From: Candidatus Saccharibacteria bacterium UBA2018
Lineage (GTDB): Bacteria; Patescibacteriota; Saccharimonadia; Saccharimonadales; Saccharimonadaceae
Assembly: GCA_002335175.1 (NCBI GenBank)
Contig: DDCA01000002.1
Coordinates: forward strand, 1 to 64,000
Length of the DNA: 64,000 nucleotides
Reading direction: 5' to 3'
Shown here: positions 41,756 through 51,494 of the stretch, one piece after another
How the letters are laid out: each line of letters opens with the position of its first letter
Numbering within the stretch: position 1 is the stretch's first letter
Notes under the pieces: model-generated
Told to the model about the DNA's origin: nothing
Databases searched by the model: none
Seen by the model: only the letters and a program-made list of their open reading frames with translations
Program-made: the position numbers and the translations under genes

Positions 41756-43806
41756 TTCTTGTGGCTGACAAACCGACCTTGTTCCGTTAATCGAGCCAAT
41801 GATACTCCTGCCAGCACCTGATCGCTGGCACGTGGTGGACCGTTAAGCGTCGATTGCATACGGTTGAACCGTACGGTACTGACGGGGCTAAACACAGCTT
41901 GCTCATCAGACAGGAGAAGTGGCACTTCGTCGCTATTTACAGCAATGATTGTCTCTTTGTTCTTTTCGCCTATGTCGGAGGCGACGTTACGCAGCACTTC
42001 TCGCGACGGCATCTGTTCAAAGCCATACGCTTGTGTTCCGCAGTAGGTACGGGTGGCTTGAAGTGCGTTGGTCGCCCCCTTACCAATCCATACAACCGTC
42101 GACGTAGCAGATACGTTCTTACACACACCCTCAATATAAGCGAACTGAACGGTATCGCCATGGCGAATAAACGGTGCACTGACTTGAAGCGGCGTTAGAA
42201 CCAGTAGAGCCAGCCCAGCCCCCACCACTCCCGTTCTAGCCCAGCGCGGAGTAGCACCCGAGAGTCGTGTCTCTACAAACGCTACCGCATACATGGCAAA
42301 GATTACCAACCCGGGCATTACGATAGGCAGCATACGTCGCGACGCCCATATCTGATCCGGAAATATGCTCGGCTTTAAGAAATAAATTAGTGCTGTTGAA
42401 CAGACTACAAGCAGTGCCGGAGTGAGTAAAGAAAGTGATTTGCGCGCGAGCACCCGATGAACAATTAACCCCGTACCGAGAATGCCGAGAACCATAATAG
42501 CCGACCCAAGGTACCACTCGTTCCAGAAAGTACTAACTTCTGCGTAGCTTCTCCCGTCGAATAGCGGCGAGGTCGGGTTCTTGCCTTGCATCCACAGGAA
42601 TCTGCTTGACAATACTGCCATCACTGCGAGGAGCATAACGGGCACAGCAAAGCTAATGACCACCCGGTACTGGTTCACCAGACTAGTAAGCCTTTTTGCG
42701 TGCGAACGAGCATACCATACACCCGCTGCCGAAACAGCGAGTACGCCGATAATCGCAGCAATCTCTTGTTGCATCAATTTTAGAACATCGCCGTAATAAT
42801 GCGGCGATAATATAACAAGATCCAGCCACCCCAAAATACAGGGAACCATAATGGCGCCTATAAATGCCGCCACGCCACCGTATTGCCGCACCGGCTTTTT
42901 CGCTGTGCTATTTACGATTACGTAAATCCCAACGAACGCTGCTACTCCAATTAGCGCGAGGTATCCGTCTATCCGCGCCAAGGCGCCGCTGCCCAGTAAG
43001 AGTCCTGCCATAACCCAAAACAGAATTCGCTCATGCTTTTGGGCCAGCCACAAGAACGCTAATCCTCCGAAGGTAACCGTTAGCGCCAGTGGTTCGGTGT
43101 AACTGTCTCTCGAGAAATAAATAAGTGGCAACGCTGCCGCCATAACCGCCGTCGCGCCCATCGCCCAGCGTGCGGCTACAGCGAGGCGAGCAAAGCAAAA
43201 GACCGCAAGCAGAGCCGTCACCCCAAACACAATACTGACATGCAATACCTGGACGGGTCCGACAAGTTTGCCTACGGCTCCCATTAGTGCCGGCAGAAGG
43301 TGCTGACCCTGGGCATATATCATTCCGCCCGTCGGTTGATATGACCAGTACCCCATACTGCCCGTAGTTACCCCTGGTGTTTGCGGATCGATATCCGCTT
43401 CGTCCTTGATCAAAAGATTGTCGTGAGTAGAAAGCCAAGATGCCGCCGTGGCATATACGCCAGGGTCACGGTTCGTGATGACATGTTGCGATGTAAAGAA
43501 AACGTTGAACACTCCCCAGGCGAGCACGCCTAGCAGTACAACTATATCGATAGTTATTGTGCCTTTAGATCGCGGCGGGAGGCTTACTTTGCTTAGACTC
43601 GTAACCGTCAGGCCGGCTGCCAGGATGCTCAATAGGCCGCCGATAAGCCAAATTAAAACTGTTTCAAATCTTCCGAGAAGTAAGAGAACTACACATACGA
43701 TTCCAAAGACACCGAGGCCGGCTAGTACCGCCAGTGGAACGGCATAGAGGATGTTGTCATACCTCTGTTTTTTTGTTACGTTTCCTTTAGTAAGCCAATT
43801 CCTCAT
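41752..43806 (-). CDS. GT-C type membrane glycosyltransferase
   Basis: Protein of 684 residues with about 12-13 helices in the first 470 residues and an extracytoplasmic C-terminal domain. The first large loop contains NRDPGVYATAASWL, where the Asp after the first helix fits the catalytic metal site of GT-C enzymes (ArnT/PMT-like), with IYFSRDSYTEPLALT later. These use lipid-linked sugars outside the membrane. Acceptor unknown. The gene upstream on the same strand starts at 45045 and ends 19 nt before this one. Confidence 0.7.
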   Translation of the reverse strand: MRNWLTKGNVTKKQRYDNILYAVPLAVLAGLGVFGIVCVVLLLLGRFETVLIWLIGGLLSILAAGLTVTSLSKVSLPPRSKGTITIDIVVLLGVLAWGVFNVFFTSQHVITNRDPGVYATAASWLSTHDNLLIKDEADIDPQTPGVTTGSMGYWSYQPTGGMIYAQGQHLLPALMGAVGKLVGPVQVLHVSIVFGVTALLAVFCFARLAVAARWAMGATAVMAAALPLIYFSRDSYTEPLALTVTFGGLAFLWLAQKHERILFWVMAGLLLGSGALARIDGYLALIGVAAFVGIYVIVNSTAKKPVRQYGGVAAFIGAIMVPCILGWLDLVILSPHYYGDVLKLMQQEIAAIIGVLAVSAAGVWYARSHAKRLTSLVNQYRVVISFAVPVMLLAVMAVLSSRFLWMQGKNPTSPLFDGRSYAEVSTFWNEWYLGSAIMVLGILGTGLIVHRVLARKSLSLLTPALLVVCSTALIYFLKPSIFPDQIWASRRMLPIVMPGLVIFAMYAVAFVETRLSGATPRWARTGVVGAGLALLVLTPLQVSAPFIRHGDTVQFAYIEGVCKNVSATSTVVWIGKGATNALQATRTYCGTQAYGFEQMPSREVLRNVASDIGEKNKETIIAVNSDEVPLLLSDEQAVFSPVSTVRFNRMQSTLNGPPRASDQVLAGVSLARLTEQGRFVSHKN

Positions 43807-43824
43807 TATCTTAACTCTAGCATA

Positions 43825-45045
43825 TTATGACCGCTGGTTACGGCTTGCCAGTCTTGTTGCACCGACCTTTTCAAAGCCTGTCTTGAGGGCCCAAATAACT
43901 GCGAAATTTAACACAATGAAAGATGGGGTGATATAGCGGATGCAGTGGAACTGGAGCTTATGTGACGACATATTAGCACCGCTCAGATAGAACAGGAGCA
44001 CCATTAGACCTACCCCTATAAACACCTTCACCCCTATGCCGACTTTCCTCGAAAACAACAGCAGAGCAATTCCTACGGGGGCAATCCATAACCACCATGA
44101 AGTTTGAAGAACAGATTCACGTCGCGGATCGGGACCACCCAACTTGTAGACATCCCTATGCTCATTCGTCACATAAATCGGCGGCTGAGGATTGCCGTAA
44201 TGTCGGCTGTCAATCATAACTTCCCATATGTTTCGTTTTAGAACGCCGGGATGAAAATATTCTGACAGGGCACTGCCATACGTCCTGTCAGCGTCTTTAT
44301 TCTCGAACTGCTTTGCAACTACCTGAGGGACAAGTAACACAAGGAACGCGGCTATCGTCAACGCTATGGTTTTTTTTGGAGCCTTTGTGAGGAAAATCCA
44401 TGTGAATAACAGCGGGACGACGAACAGCACCGCTTCCTGACGCGCGATGACGGTAAGACCCGCAACCGCTCCAAAGGCAACAGAATCCCACAGCGAGACA
44501 TTTTTTAAAGGCAGTCGACTCAGCATCCAGAATGCATAAGCCAAAGCGAAAAAGAGCACTTGGTTGTTCCACGGCACGGCGAATAGTTCCATAGAGAAAT
44601 TAAATGACCGCATTTGAAAGTCCCAATAAAATAGCAGAGCACCAAAACAAAGCGCCCAAAACGAGCCGACCAAATTACGAGCCGCGTAGTAACAGAACAG
44701 CAGGCTAGCGAGTAAAAGCACGTAAGTTACCGCCATAAAGGGGTTGGCCAAACCGATTACGAGCGGGATGACCGCAAGTAATGGATAGCCGACACTAAAA
44801 TGCAGATTTAACGGCGTACCGTTCACAATAGCCTGCGCCGCTATCAGGTATTCTCTTTGGTCAGCCCAGGTATACGAACCTGGCCGTGACTGGTCAATAT
44901 TCCATGCATAGATAAACGAAACTGTCACATACAAAATAAGAACCGCCGGGAATCCATACTTTGCTATCATGGATAACGCTTTCCCCCATTTTTCACCCTT
45001 TTGGCTCCGCGGTGCGTCATTCTCCCTTTTTTCAGACATAACCAT
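43825..45045 (-). CDS. GT-C type membrane glycosyltransferase
   Basis: Protein of about 406 residues with 9-10 membrane helices. A loop after helix 1 has SYTWADQREYLIAAQAIVNG, placing an Asp-Gln at the position of the GT-C metal site, then the conserved-looking FSVGYPLL. The frame is open to 45075 (TTG); ATG 45045 or ATG 45039 are better starts, but no ribosome binding site or clear -10 box decides between them. Probably co-transcribed with the GT-C gene at 41752. Confidence 0.65.
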   Translation of the reverse strand: MVMSEKRENDAPRSQKGEKWGKALSMIAKYGFPAVLILYVTVSFIYAWNIDQSRPGSYTWADQREYLIAAQAIVNGTPLNLHFSVGYPLLAVIPLVIGLANPFMAVTYVLLLASLLFCYYAARNLVGSFWALCFGALLFYWDFQMRSFNFSMELFAVPWNNQVLFFALAYAFWMLSRLPLKNVSLWDSVAFGAVAGLTVIARQEAVLFVVPLLFTWIFLTKAPKKTIALTIAAFLVLLVPQVVAKQFENKDADRTYGSALSEYFHPGVLKRNIWEVMIDSRHYGNPQPPIYVTNEHRDVYKLGGPDPRRESVLQTSWWLWIAPVGIALLLFSRKVGIGVKVFIGVGLMVLLFYLSGANMSSHKLQFHCIRYITPSFIVLNFAVIWALKTGFEKVGATRLASRNQRS

Positions 45046-45144
45046 AGTTATGCCTGAGCGTTCCCCTAATTGCAAGGGATTGCCCCTTGACCCCGCTTAT
45101 GGTAAAATTAATACAAAATCCACCTAATAAAAACAAACTCCGCT

Positions 45145-45717
45145 ATGCAATCACTCCGCCCCGTAAAAAAACATCGTAACCGCATTCGATTGACACTCAG
45201 CCTCGTTGTCCTAATTCTTGCTGGTATTCTACTGTTTGCCTACTTCGGTAAAGTCGGTCCATTCTCTTCATCAGAGCCATCTTCGCCTACAAAAACGTCG
45301 GGTGAAAATGACGACGGACTAGCCAATCCTACCGACCTCGGGGTCAAGCCGCCGGCTGATGGGGATCCTACCTCCAATAGCATTAAAGACCGTGGCGAGG
45401 ATCAGACTCCTCCATCTACCACCGAGAACAACGTCGAAATCACATTCGCTGGAGTGATTGACGCAAGTACTTTCCGCGTACGCACCTTAATTGGTCTTGT
45501 GACATCCAGTGGCACCTGTTCGCTCTCGATGACTAAATCTGGTAGCGCACCATATGCGGCATCTGCAGGCGTTCAAGCCATGGCCAGCTCCTCAACCTGT
45601 AAAGGCTTCGATATTCCATTATCTTCCCTCGGCTCAGGCACCTGGAAAATTTCCGTTACGTATACGAATGGGGGCGAGTCGTCAACAGCCACCAAGGAAG
45701 TAGTTATCAATGCGTAA
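45145..45717 (+). CDS. Membrane-anchored protein with Ig-like domain, unknown function
   Basis: Protein of 190 residues: a basic N-terminus, one membrane helix (about 17-35), a Ser/Pro/Asp-rich linker (40-95) and a C-terminal beta-sandwich-like domain with two Cys (about residues 131 and 153). The stop overlaps the start of the secreted lectin-like gene at 45710 by 8 nt, so the two are translationally coupled and probably act together at the surface. No enzymatic motif. Confidence 0.6.
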   Translation: MQSLRPVKKHRNRIRLTLSLVVLILAGILLFAYFGKVGPFSSSEPSSPTKTSGENDDGLANPTDLGVKPPADGDPTSNSIKDRGEDQTPPSTTENNVEITFAGVIDASTFRVRTLIGLVTSSGTCSLSMTKSGSAPYAASAGVQAMASSSTCKGFDIPLSSLGSGTWKISVTYTNGGESSTATKEVVINA

Positions 45718-47698
45718 GCAACGAGCTGGTTTTATAACAGCCGTAGTGCTGTCTGTAGTTGTTCTGGCTAACCTCACTTCGCCTGCGCAGGCAATCACAG
45801 GCTGGAATGCTGGAAGAATTATCGATGATAGTGTCTTCACTGCGAACAAGTCAATGTCTGTATCTCAAATTCAATCTTTCCTAAACGCCAAAGTACCCAC
45901 CTGTGACACGAACGGCCAACAAATTTCAGAGCATGGCGGTCCCGACCTAAATGGCGACGGAAAGGTCCAGCGCTGGGAATGGGGTAAGTCGAGATACAAT
46001 CAGACTAAGTTTATCTGCCTAAAGGACTACGTCCAAAACAGTAAAAAAGCATCACAAATCATTTACGACGTATCTCAAAAGTATCGAATTAGCCCGAAGG
46101 TAATGCTTGTGCTTCTACAAAAAGAACAATCATTGGTCACTGACACCTGGCCACTTAATGTCCAGTACCGTACGGCTACGGGATATGGCTGCCCCGATAC
46201 CGCTCCGTGCGACTCTCAGTATTACGGTCTAACCAACCAGCTCGATTGGGCCGCAAAGATGTTCCGTGCAATTATGGACAATTCCCCGTCTTGGTATACG
46301 CCCTACGAACTTGGCAACAATTATATTCAATACAACCCCGTCGCATCTTGTGGTGGCAGCACCGTCAACATTCAAAATAGAGCTACCCAGGCACTCTACA
46401 ACTACACCCCGTACCAGCCCAACAAAGCCGCCCTAAATGCCGGCTGGGGATCAGCGTCGTGTGGAGCGTATGGTAACCGCAACTTCTTCCTGTACTTCAG
46501 CAGCTGGTTCGGTCAGCCAAATGCTGCTGCCGCTTATGGCTACGCGTTGAGTCAAGTCGAGGTGTTCTCGGATGCCGCGATGACACAGAAAATTGGCACA
46601 TCTACGGCGTCTGTCCGTCCGGTGACTCCGTTTTATGTACGTATTCTGGTTAAAAATACCGGGAATCAAGTCTGGTATAAGGAGTTTTTAAGAATTGGCA
46701 CCACTTATCCGACAAATCGCGGGTCAGAATTTGCAGATGCAACGTGGATTAATCCGGCTCGTCCGGGCTACATGAAAGAAGACACTGTTGCAGCAGGCGG
46801 AACGGCTACTTTTGAGTTCAAGATGAATGCACCGGCCAATCTCGGCTCATACGTCGAGAAGTTTGGCGTACTGCTTGAGAATCAACGATGGATGGGAAGC
46901 TCGTTTACACTCAACCTAACTGTTGAGACTCCGGATCCGTACTACAGTGTTGCGTCGAGCCAATTCAAGTTTTACCACGATGCTGCACGCAAAATCCGGA
47001 TTGATCCGGCCAACATGAAATACTTCAATCAGTCCAAAATGTATGGAACGGTGGTCATTACAAACACGGGCAACCGACTTTTCCCAGCAGAACTTACTAG
47101 AATAGCAACGACTAATCCTCGAAACCGTGCCAGTTCTTTTGTCGATGACAGTTGGGTAAACTCAATTCGCCCAGTTGCTTTAACAAATGACCTAGCCCCG
47201 GGCGCAAGCGCCATTCTCACATTTATTTTAAAGGCTCCTGCGACCGGCAGTGGAGTGTTCGACGAGCAGCTTGGTTTAGTAATCGAAAATCAGCGCTGGC
47301 TAACCGACGATATTGGCACCGCTCATATTTCGGTCGAATCCAAGGGTCCTGCCTCGTTACTCAAGGATCAGACTCTGTCAGTCGGCCAGTCGCTCGTGTC
47401 GCCAAATGAGCTGTACCGTCTCGACATGCAGTCAGATGGTAACTTAGTTCTCTATACAGCAGCTAACAAGCCTACCTGGCACTCCAAGACGTTCAACAGC
47501 GGCTCAACTCGCCTCGACATGCAGTCAGATGGTAACTTAGTTCTCTATACAGCAGCTAACCGGTACACTTGGTACACTAAAACCTATAACAGCGGCTCAA
47601 CTCGCCTCGACATGCAGTCAGATGGTAACTTAGTTCTCTATCGAACCGATGGACGATACACTTGGTACTCCAACACTTGGGGAAAGCTTTCCTTCTAG
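45710..47698 (+). CDS. Secreted lysozyme-like / Ig-like / bulb-lectin protein
   Basis: Protein of 662 residues. A signal peptide ends SPAQA at about residue 28. Residues 79-90 (DLNGDGKVQRWE) form an EF-hand-like calcium loop. A lysozyme-like region follows (about 115-270) with MLVLLQKEQSL, whose Glu139 could be catalytic, and several Cys. Two related Ig-like modules (about 300-405 and 435-542) each contain KNTGN or TNTGN and ENQRW. The C-terminus (about 550-660) is a bulb-type mannose-binding lectin with the sugar motif Q-x-D-x-N-x-V-x-Y intact three times. Likely a surface adhesin that also trims murein; mannose or a related sugar on a host is the natural target (inference). Confidence 0.8.
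   Translation: MRKQRAGFITAVVLSVVVLANLTSPAQAITGWNAGRIIDDSVFTANKSMSVSQIQSFLNAKVPTCDTNGQQISEHGGPDLNGDGKVQRWEWGKSRYNQTKFICLKDYVQNSKKASQIIYDVSQKYRISPKVMLVLLQKEQSLVTDTWPLNVQYRTATGYGCPDTAPCDSQYYGLTNQLDWAAKMFRAIMDNSPSWYTPYELGNNYIQYNPVASCGGSTVNIQNRATQALYNYTPYQPNKAALNAGWGSASCGAYGNRNFFLYFSSWFGQPNAAAAYGYALSQVEVFSDAAMTQKIGTSTASVRPVTPFYVRILVKNTGNQVWYKEFLRIGTTYPTNRGSEFADATWINPARPGYMKEDTVAAGGTATFEFKMNAPANLGSYVEKFGVLLENQRWMGSSFTLNLTVETPDPYYSVASSQFKFYHDAARKIRIDPANMKYFNQSKMYGTVVITNTGNRLFPAELTRIATTNPRNRASSFVDDSWVNSIRPVALTNDLAPGASAILTFILKAPATGSGVFDEQLGLVIENQRWLTDDIGTAHISVESKGPASLLKDQTLSVGQSLVSPNELYRLDMQSDGNLVLYTAANKPTWHSKTFNSGSTRLDMQSDGNLVLYTAANRYTWYTKTYNSGSTRLDMQSDGNLVLYRTDGRYTWYSNTWGKLSF
47421..47695 (+). repeat. 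Three 93-bp tandem repeats in the lectin domain
   Basis: Units start at 47421, 47514 and 47607, exactly 93 bp (31 codons) apart. The first two are identical over their first 47 nt, and the third shares the first 35 nt. Identity at silent positions points to recent expansion or gene conversion rather than protein-level selection alone. Confidence 0.85.
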
Positions 47699-47712
47699 GC
47701 TTACCCATTTGC

Positions 47713-47718
47713 TATAAT
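47713..47718 (+). promoter_or_regulatory. -10 box of the GT4 pair
   Basis: TATAAT ends 11 nt before ATG 47730 and no Shine-Dalgarno site is present, so a leader of 3-5 nt is expected. Confidence 0.5.
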
Positions 47719-47729
47719 CGAATGAGTAC

Positions 47730-48899
47730 ATGAGGAAAATATACATTGATGGCCTCGGCCTAGTTGATGGTCATTTCAGCGGCGTCGGCCAGTATATTTT
47801 GGGTATCCTTCAGGGAATGGATGAGCTTATTGATGAGCGAAGAGCAGTCAGCATGCCCACGCCTATTGTCAGTGTGGTGATTCCTCGTGACAAAGTAGCC
47901 CGCTTCCGTTCATTCGGTCTCAAGAATATCCGTTATAAAACGCTGCCTATTCCGTTCCGCTACATGGCAAAGTTATGGCACCACGGGCTCATGCCGCCCA
48001 TTGATATATGGTGCGGACGTGGCGACTACTTTTTCCCTCGCTTCGTCGATATGCCGCTTCTTTTTAGCAGAAACCGCGGACTTGTTATATTTGACCTCTC
48101 CTACGAGTTGCACCGTCAGTATTCAGACGAAGGCAACGCTCACTTTCTGTCGAACAAGGTCAAAAAATCTGTTGCTCGCACCAAGAACATCGTCACGATT
48201 TCACAGAACGCTAAAAATGAGATCGTCAATTTCTATAAAGTTCCGTCGAACCGTGTGTTTGTTGCGACACCAGCCGCTGATCAACGTGTGTTCTACCGTC
48301 GCAGCCCCAAAGAAGTAGAGGACGTAAAACAGAAGTACGGAATTACGGCAAAAAATTATATTCTTGCCCTCTCCAACCTCGAGCCGCGAAAAAACCTGCA
48401 AGCGTTAGTCGATGCTTACTGCCGGCTGCCGGCTGCGGTGCGTAAAGATACTGCTCTGCTTCTGGTCGGTGTCAGTGGTTGGAAAGCCGACGCATTGTTT
48501 AATACGATAATCGACAAGGTGGGCGAGGGGTACGATATCATCCGTCCCAATAAATACGTATCAGACAATGATAAGCCAGCGATTATTTCTGGCGCCTCGC
48601 TGCTTGTCTACCCCAGCCACTACGAAGGTTTTGGCATGCCACCGCTCGAAGCGCTTGCCTGTGGAGTACCGGTTATTACATCAGACAATTCGTCTTTACC
48701 TGAAGTCGTGGAAGGTGTCGGAACGATGGTTGACGTTTCAGACGGAAATGACCAGCTGTCCGAAGCGCTAGCAAACGCGATGCGAAACATTGATACGCTT
48801 AAGGAAAAGGCCCTAACTGAAGGCCCGCAGAGAGCGTCAGAGTTCTCTTGGAAGCACAGCGCCCAAGTCTTTTTTGACCTCGTGGAGAGCAAGAGCTGA
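47730..48899 (+). CDS. GT4 glycosyltransferase
   Basis: Protein of 389 residues, GT-B fold: KIYIDGLGLVDGHFSGVGQY at the N-terminus, NLEPRKNLQALVDAY at the start of the donor domain, and YPSHYEGFGMPPLEALACGVP, the classic E-G-F-G-x-P-x-x-E donor motif. WbpY-like rhamnosyl/mannosyltransferases share this look. The product is cytoplasmic or peripheral to the membrane. Its stop shares an A with the start of the next GT4 gene (TGATG), so the pair is coupled. Confidence 0.85.
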   Translation: MRKIYIDGLGLVDGHFSGVGQYILGILQGMDELIDERRAVSMPTPIVSVVIPRDKVARFRSFGLKNIRYKTLPIPFRYMAKLWHHGLMPPIDIWCGRGDYFFPRFVDMPLLFSRNRGLVIFDLSYELHRQYSDEGNAHFLSNKVKKSVARTKNIVTISQNAKNEIVNFYKVPSNRVFVATPAADQRVFYRRSPKEVEDVKQKYGITAKNYILALSNLEPRKNLQALVDAYCRLPAAVRKDTALLLVGVSGWKADALFNTIIDKVGEGYDIIRPNKYVSDNDKPAIISGASLLVYPSHYEGFGMPPLEALACGVPVITSDNSSLPEVVEGVGTMVDVSDGNDQLSEALANAMRNIDTLKEKALTEGPQRASEFSWKHSAQVFFDLVESKS

Positions 48900-50191
48900 T
48901 GGCCACAATAGGTATCGATCTCACACCAATCCAAGGACCACACCGCATGCGTGGAGTAGGGGCGACCGTGATTAACGTGCTTCGTCACCTTTCAAGTGCC
49001 GAGAAATCCGAGCATGAATTCGTTTTTTATCTTTATGAAGCCAATCAAGCCGAGGCGCTCGATCTTATCGATGCTTCGTCGTTCGGCAACTACGAAACTC
49101 GTCGCGTCGCTGAACAGACATCATCACTTCCAAGCGTCAAATCAGTCCATGGCCTTTTGTTTTTACCTCTTCGTTTGAGCGAGGCATTTAAAGACCGCTG
49201 GCAGGGTACACATCGCATCACCGACACAAAAGGACTCGATGTCTTCCTGCAATTTGAACAAGATGTTATCCCGCCGCGTGGAGTCAAGTCTGTCGTTGTT
49301 GCCTACGACTTAATCCCGTATATTCTCGAAAGTGATTACCTATGGAGTTACAGCACAGCACGTCATCTTCATCGGTATTCCCGACGCGGTGCTTTTTTAG
49401 TCCACCTTCGTAGAATGCGCTATATCCGCACCATTCGCGCCACAGCCAAGCGTGCATCCAAGCTTCTGGCAATATCGAAGCAGACTAAAAACGATTTCAT
49501 GAAGTACGCCAACATCCCCTCCAGCAAGCTGGATGTCGTCTACTTGGGGATTTCCGACGATCAACCCTCTAAGTCAGCCGCAAAGCCCGCAGAAGTGACC
49601 CGATATATCGGTACAGGATGGGGTGATATCAAGGTCAAAACCACATTGCCAGATTCACCGTTTCTTCTATTCGTTGGCGGCGTCGATCCCCGGCGCAAAC
49701 TTACCGACCTCATAGCAGCATTCAATATGCTGCGAGCCCAGGGCCACACCATTCACTTAGTTCTTGCCGGCGATACGATGACCGGACCGCACTCTATACC
49801 AAACGGTGATATCAAAAAAGCGCTATTGAGTTCGTCGTACCTCGACGACATCTATATGCTCGGATTCGTTGATGATGCGACTCGTGAGTGGCTGTACCAG
49901 AACGCGCTTGCGTTCGTTTACCCGAGCATCTATGAAGGCTTCGGCCTGCCGATTCTAGAAGCTATGCGGTATGGTACGCCTGTTATAACGTACAAGAATT
50001 CATCTATTAGTGAAATTTCCGGCGTGGGGGCGCACTATGCTTTAGGGTATGGTGACATTACCAATATAACCAAAGCGCTTGTTCAGGATAAAGTCTCCCT
50101 CAAGATTCATGCAAAAAAGAACATCGAACATGCAAATAATTTTACTTGGGAAAAAACAGCCAGTAACTATTTTAAGCTCTTAATCGATTAG
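48899..50191 (+). CDS. GT4 glycosyltransferase
   Basis: Protein of 430 residues, GT-B fold: IGIDLTPIQGPHRMRGVG at the N-terminus, VGGVDPRRKLTDLIAAF and YPSIYEGFGLPILEAMRYGTP in the donor domain. Same family as its upstream partner and about 40 residues longer because of insertions in the acceptor domain. Likely adds sugars to the same polymer. The 3' end overlaps the convergent gene by 20 nt. Confidence 0.85.
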   Translation: MATIGIDLTPIQGPHRMRGVGATVINVLRHLSSAEKSEHEFVFYLYEANQAEALDLIDASSFGNYETRRVAEQTSSLPSVKSVHGLLFLPLRLSEAFKDRWQGTHRITDTKGLDVFLQFEQDVIPPRGVKSVVVAYDLIPYILESDYLWSYSTARHLHRYSRRGAFLVHLRRMRYIRTIRATAKRASKLLAISKQTKNDFMKYANIPSSKLDVVYLGISDDQPSKSAAKPAEVTRYIGTGWGDIKVKTTLPDSPFLLFVGGVDPRRKLTDLIAAFNMLRAQGHTIHLVLAGDTMTGPHSIPNGDIKKALLSSSYLDDIYMLGFVDDATREWLYQNALAFVYPSIYEGFGLPILEAMRYGTPVITYKNSSISEISGVGAHYALGYGDITNITKALVQDKVSLKIHAKKNIEHANNFTWEKTASNYFKLLID

Positions 50192-51488
50192 CTACCTTTC
50201 GAAGAGTGGCTTTCGTCTTCCTGTTAATACGTCGTAGCGCAACCATAGGATTGGTGCGCTCCAAATTTATAGATCGAGCGATTTTTCTCACTAACGGCTC
50301 GAGTGGCCGCAGGCAGCTCTCCCATAGAACACCCCTTGATAACTCCGCATCTCCTAAACTCGGTGCCTCGTAGGCAGCATTAAGCGCCCTAACAATATTG
50401 TCCCTAAACGCTGTCGGCTCATCAGCAACGAAGAGATTGGGTAAATCTTTATATTTTTCAAAACCCTTGAAGGCGTGTGATGTACTGACAATTTTCTTTT
50501 GTGATGCAATTGCTTCTGCTGTTTTTAGGTTTGACCCCCTGAGTGTCAAGATAGGCAGAAGAACAATATCACAAATACTTAAAAGCGCCGTCAGCCTCTC
50601 TTCACTAAGTCCACCGAGCGTTTCAAGCCTACTCCAGAAATTCTTGTATTTATCCTTACTCGAGAATGCTCTATCAAAATATGCAGCGACCCCTCCGACA
50701 ACAAATATTTTACTTCCCGGCGGCATGAATGTCGTGTCGGTACCAACGAGCTTTAAGAAACCTTCCCAGTTCGGTGGATGTCCGCTGCCAACAAATATAA
50801 TTACTTTCTCAACGCCAACTTTTTTCATGTAAGACTTCCAGAACCTCACATCCTTTTGAAGAGGGACATCCTTGTTGATACCATTCGGTATGACATAACA
50901 CTCGCGTGCGCCCATCTCTCTGTGCGTTGACGCGTCTTCCTCATTGACCGCAATAACTAAGTCGGCCTCTTTTGAAAGATTTTCTTCAAGCTGTTTTGTC
51001 TGTGCAACCAGTTTCGCAGCAACCTCATTAGGTACCTGGAGTTCTTTGAAGATACGCTCCTTGAGCACGTATTCGACATTCTGTGATCCAAATATAAGCT
51101 TTGGGCTCAGCCCGAGTTCTTTCAACAAAGTTTTGAGCCCGAGATAGGCAAATGGCTGCTCGATATGAATGATGTCAGGCTTGAATTCAGTCAGCAACTT
51201 AGACAGAAAGCTTCTGACATGAATATCTTTATCTATCGCGCTACCTGACAAGAGTTCACTTGCGTACGGGGCAGCATCGATCTGATTTATGATGGTGATT
51301 TCGCCAAGCGGAGCGTCATCTTCACCCCATTCGGGATACTGTCCTCTGTGAAATACAGAAGTATACTTAACAGAAGAGAATACGTTGCCGTAAAACTCGA
51401 CAAGTGCTGCCGCTCTTTTTTGCCCTCCGTGTTGTGGCCGAAGGATTGGGTAAGGGCCAATAACCAAAATCTTTTTTTGAATTTTCAT
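50172..51488 (-). CDS. GT4-like glycosyltransferase
   Basis: Protein of 438 residues. IGPYPILRPQHGGQKRAAAL is a typical acceptor-domain loop, VGSGHPPNWEGFLKLV opens the donor domain, and LPILTLRGSNLKTAEAIA replaces the E-G-F-G motif by a G-S-x-x-K variant seen in a WcaI-like subgroup. It follows the methyltransferase gene by 6 nt and is probably coupled to it. Donor unknown. Confidence 0.75.
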   Translation of the reverse strand: MKIQKKILVIGPYPILRPQHGGQKRAAALVEFYGNVFSSVKYTSVFHRGQYPEWGEDDAPLGEITIINQIDAAPYASELLSGSAIDKDIHVRSFLSKLLTEFKPDIIHIEQPFAYLGLKTLLKELGLSPKLIFGSQNVEYVLKERIFKELQVPNEVAAKLVAQTKQLEENLSKEADLVIAVNEEDASTHREMGARECYVIPNGINKDVPLQKDVRFWKSYMKKVGVEKVIIFVGSGHPPNWEGFLKLVGTDTTFMPPGSKIFVVGGVAAYFDRAFSSKDKYKNFWSRLETLGGLSEERLTALLSICDIVLLPILTLRGSNLKTAEAIASQKKIVSTSHAFKGFEKYKDLPNLFVADEPTAFRDNIVRALNAAYEAPSLGDAELSRGVLWESCLRPLEPLVRKIARSINLERTNPMVALRRINRKTKATLRKVANRLRA

Positions 51489-51494
51489 AGTCCG

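Noticed and set aside
47421..47695. Lectin repeats as an assembly artefact
   Set aside because: The three units differ at several positions after the shared core and keep frame and sugar motifs, so a real repeat is more likely; long reads would settle copy number.
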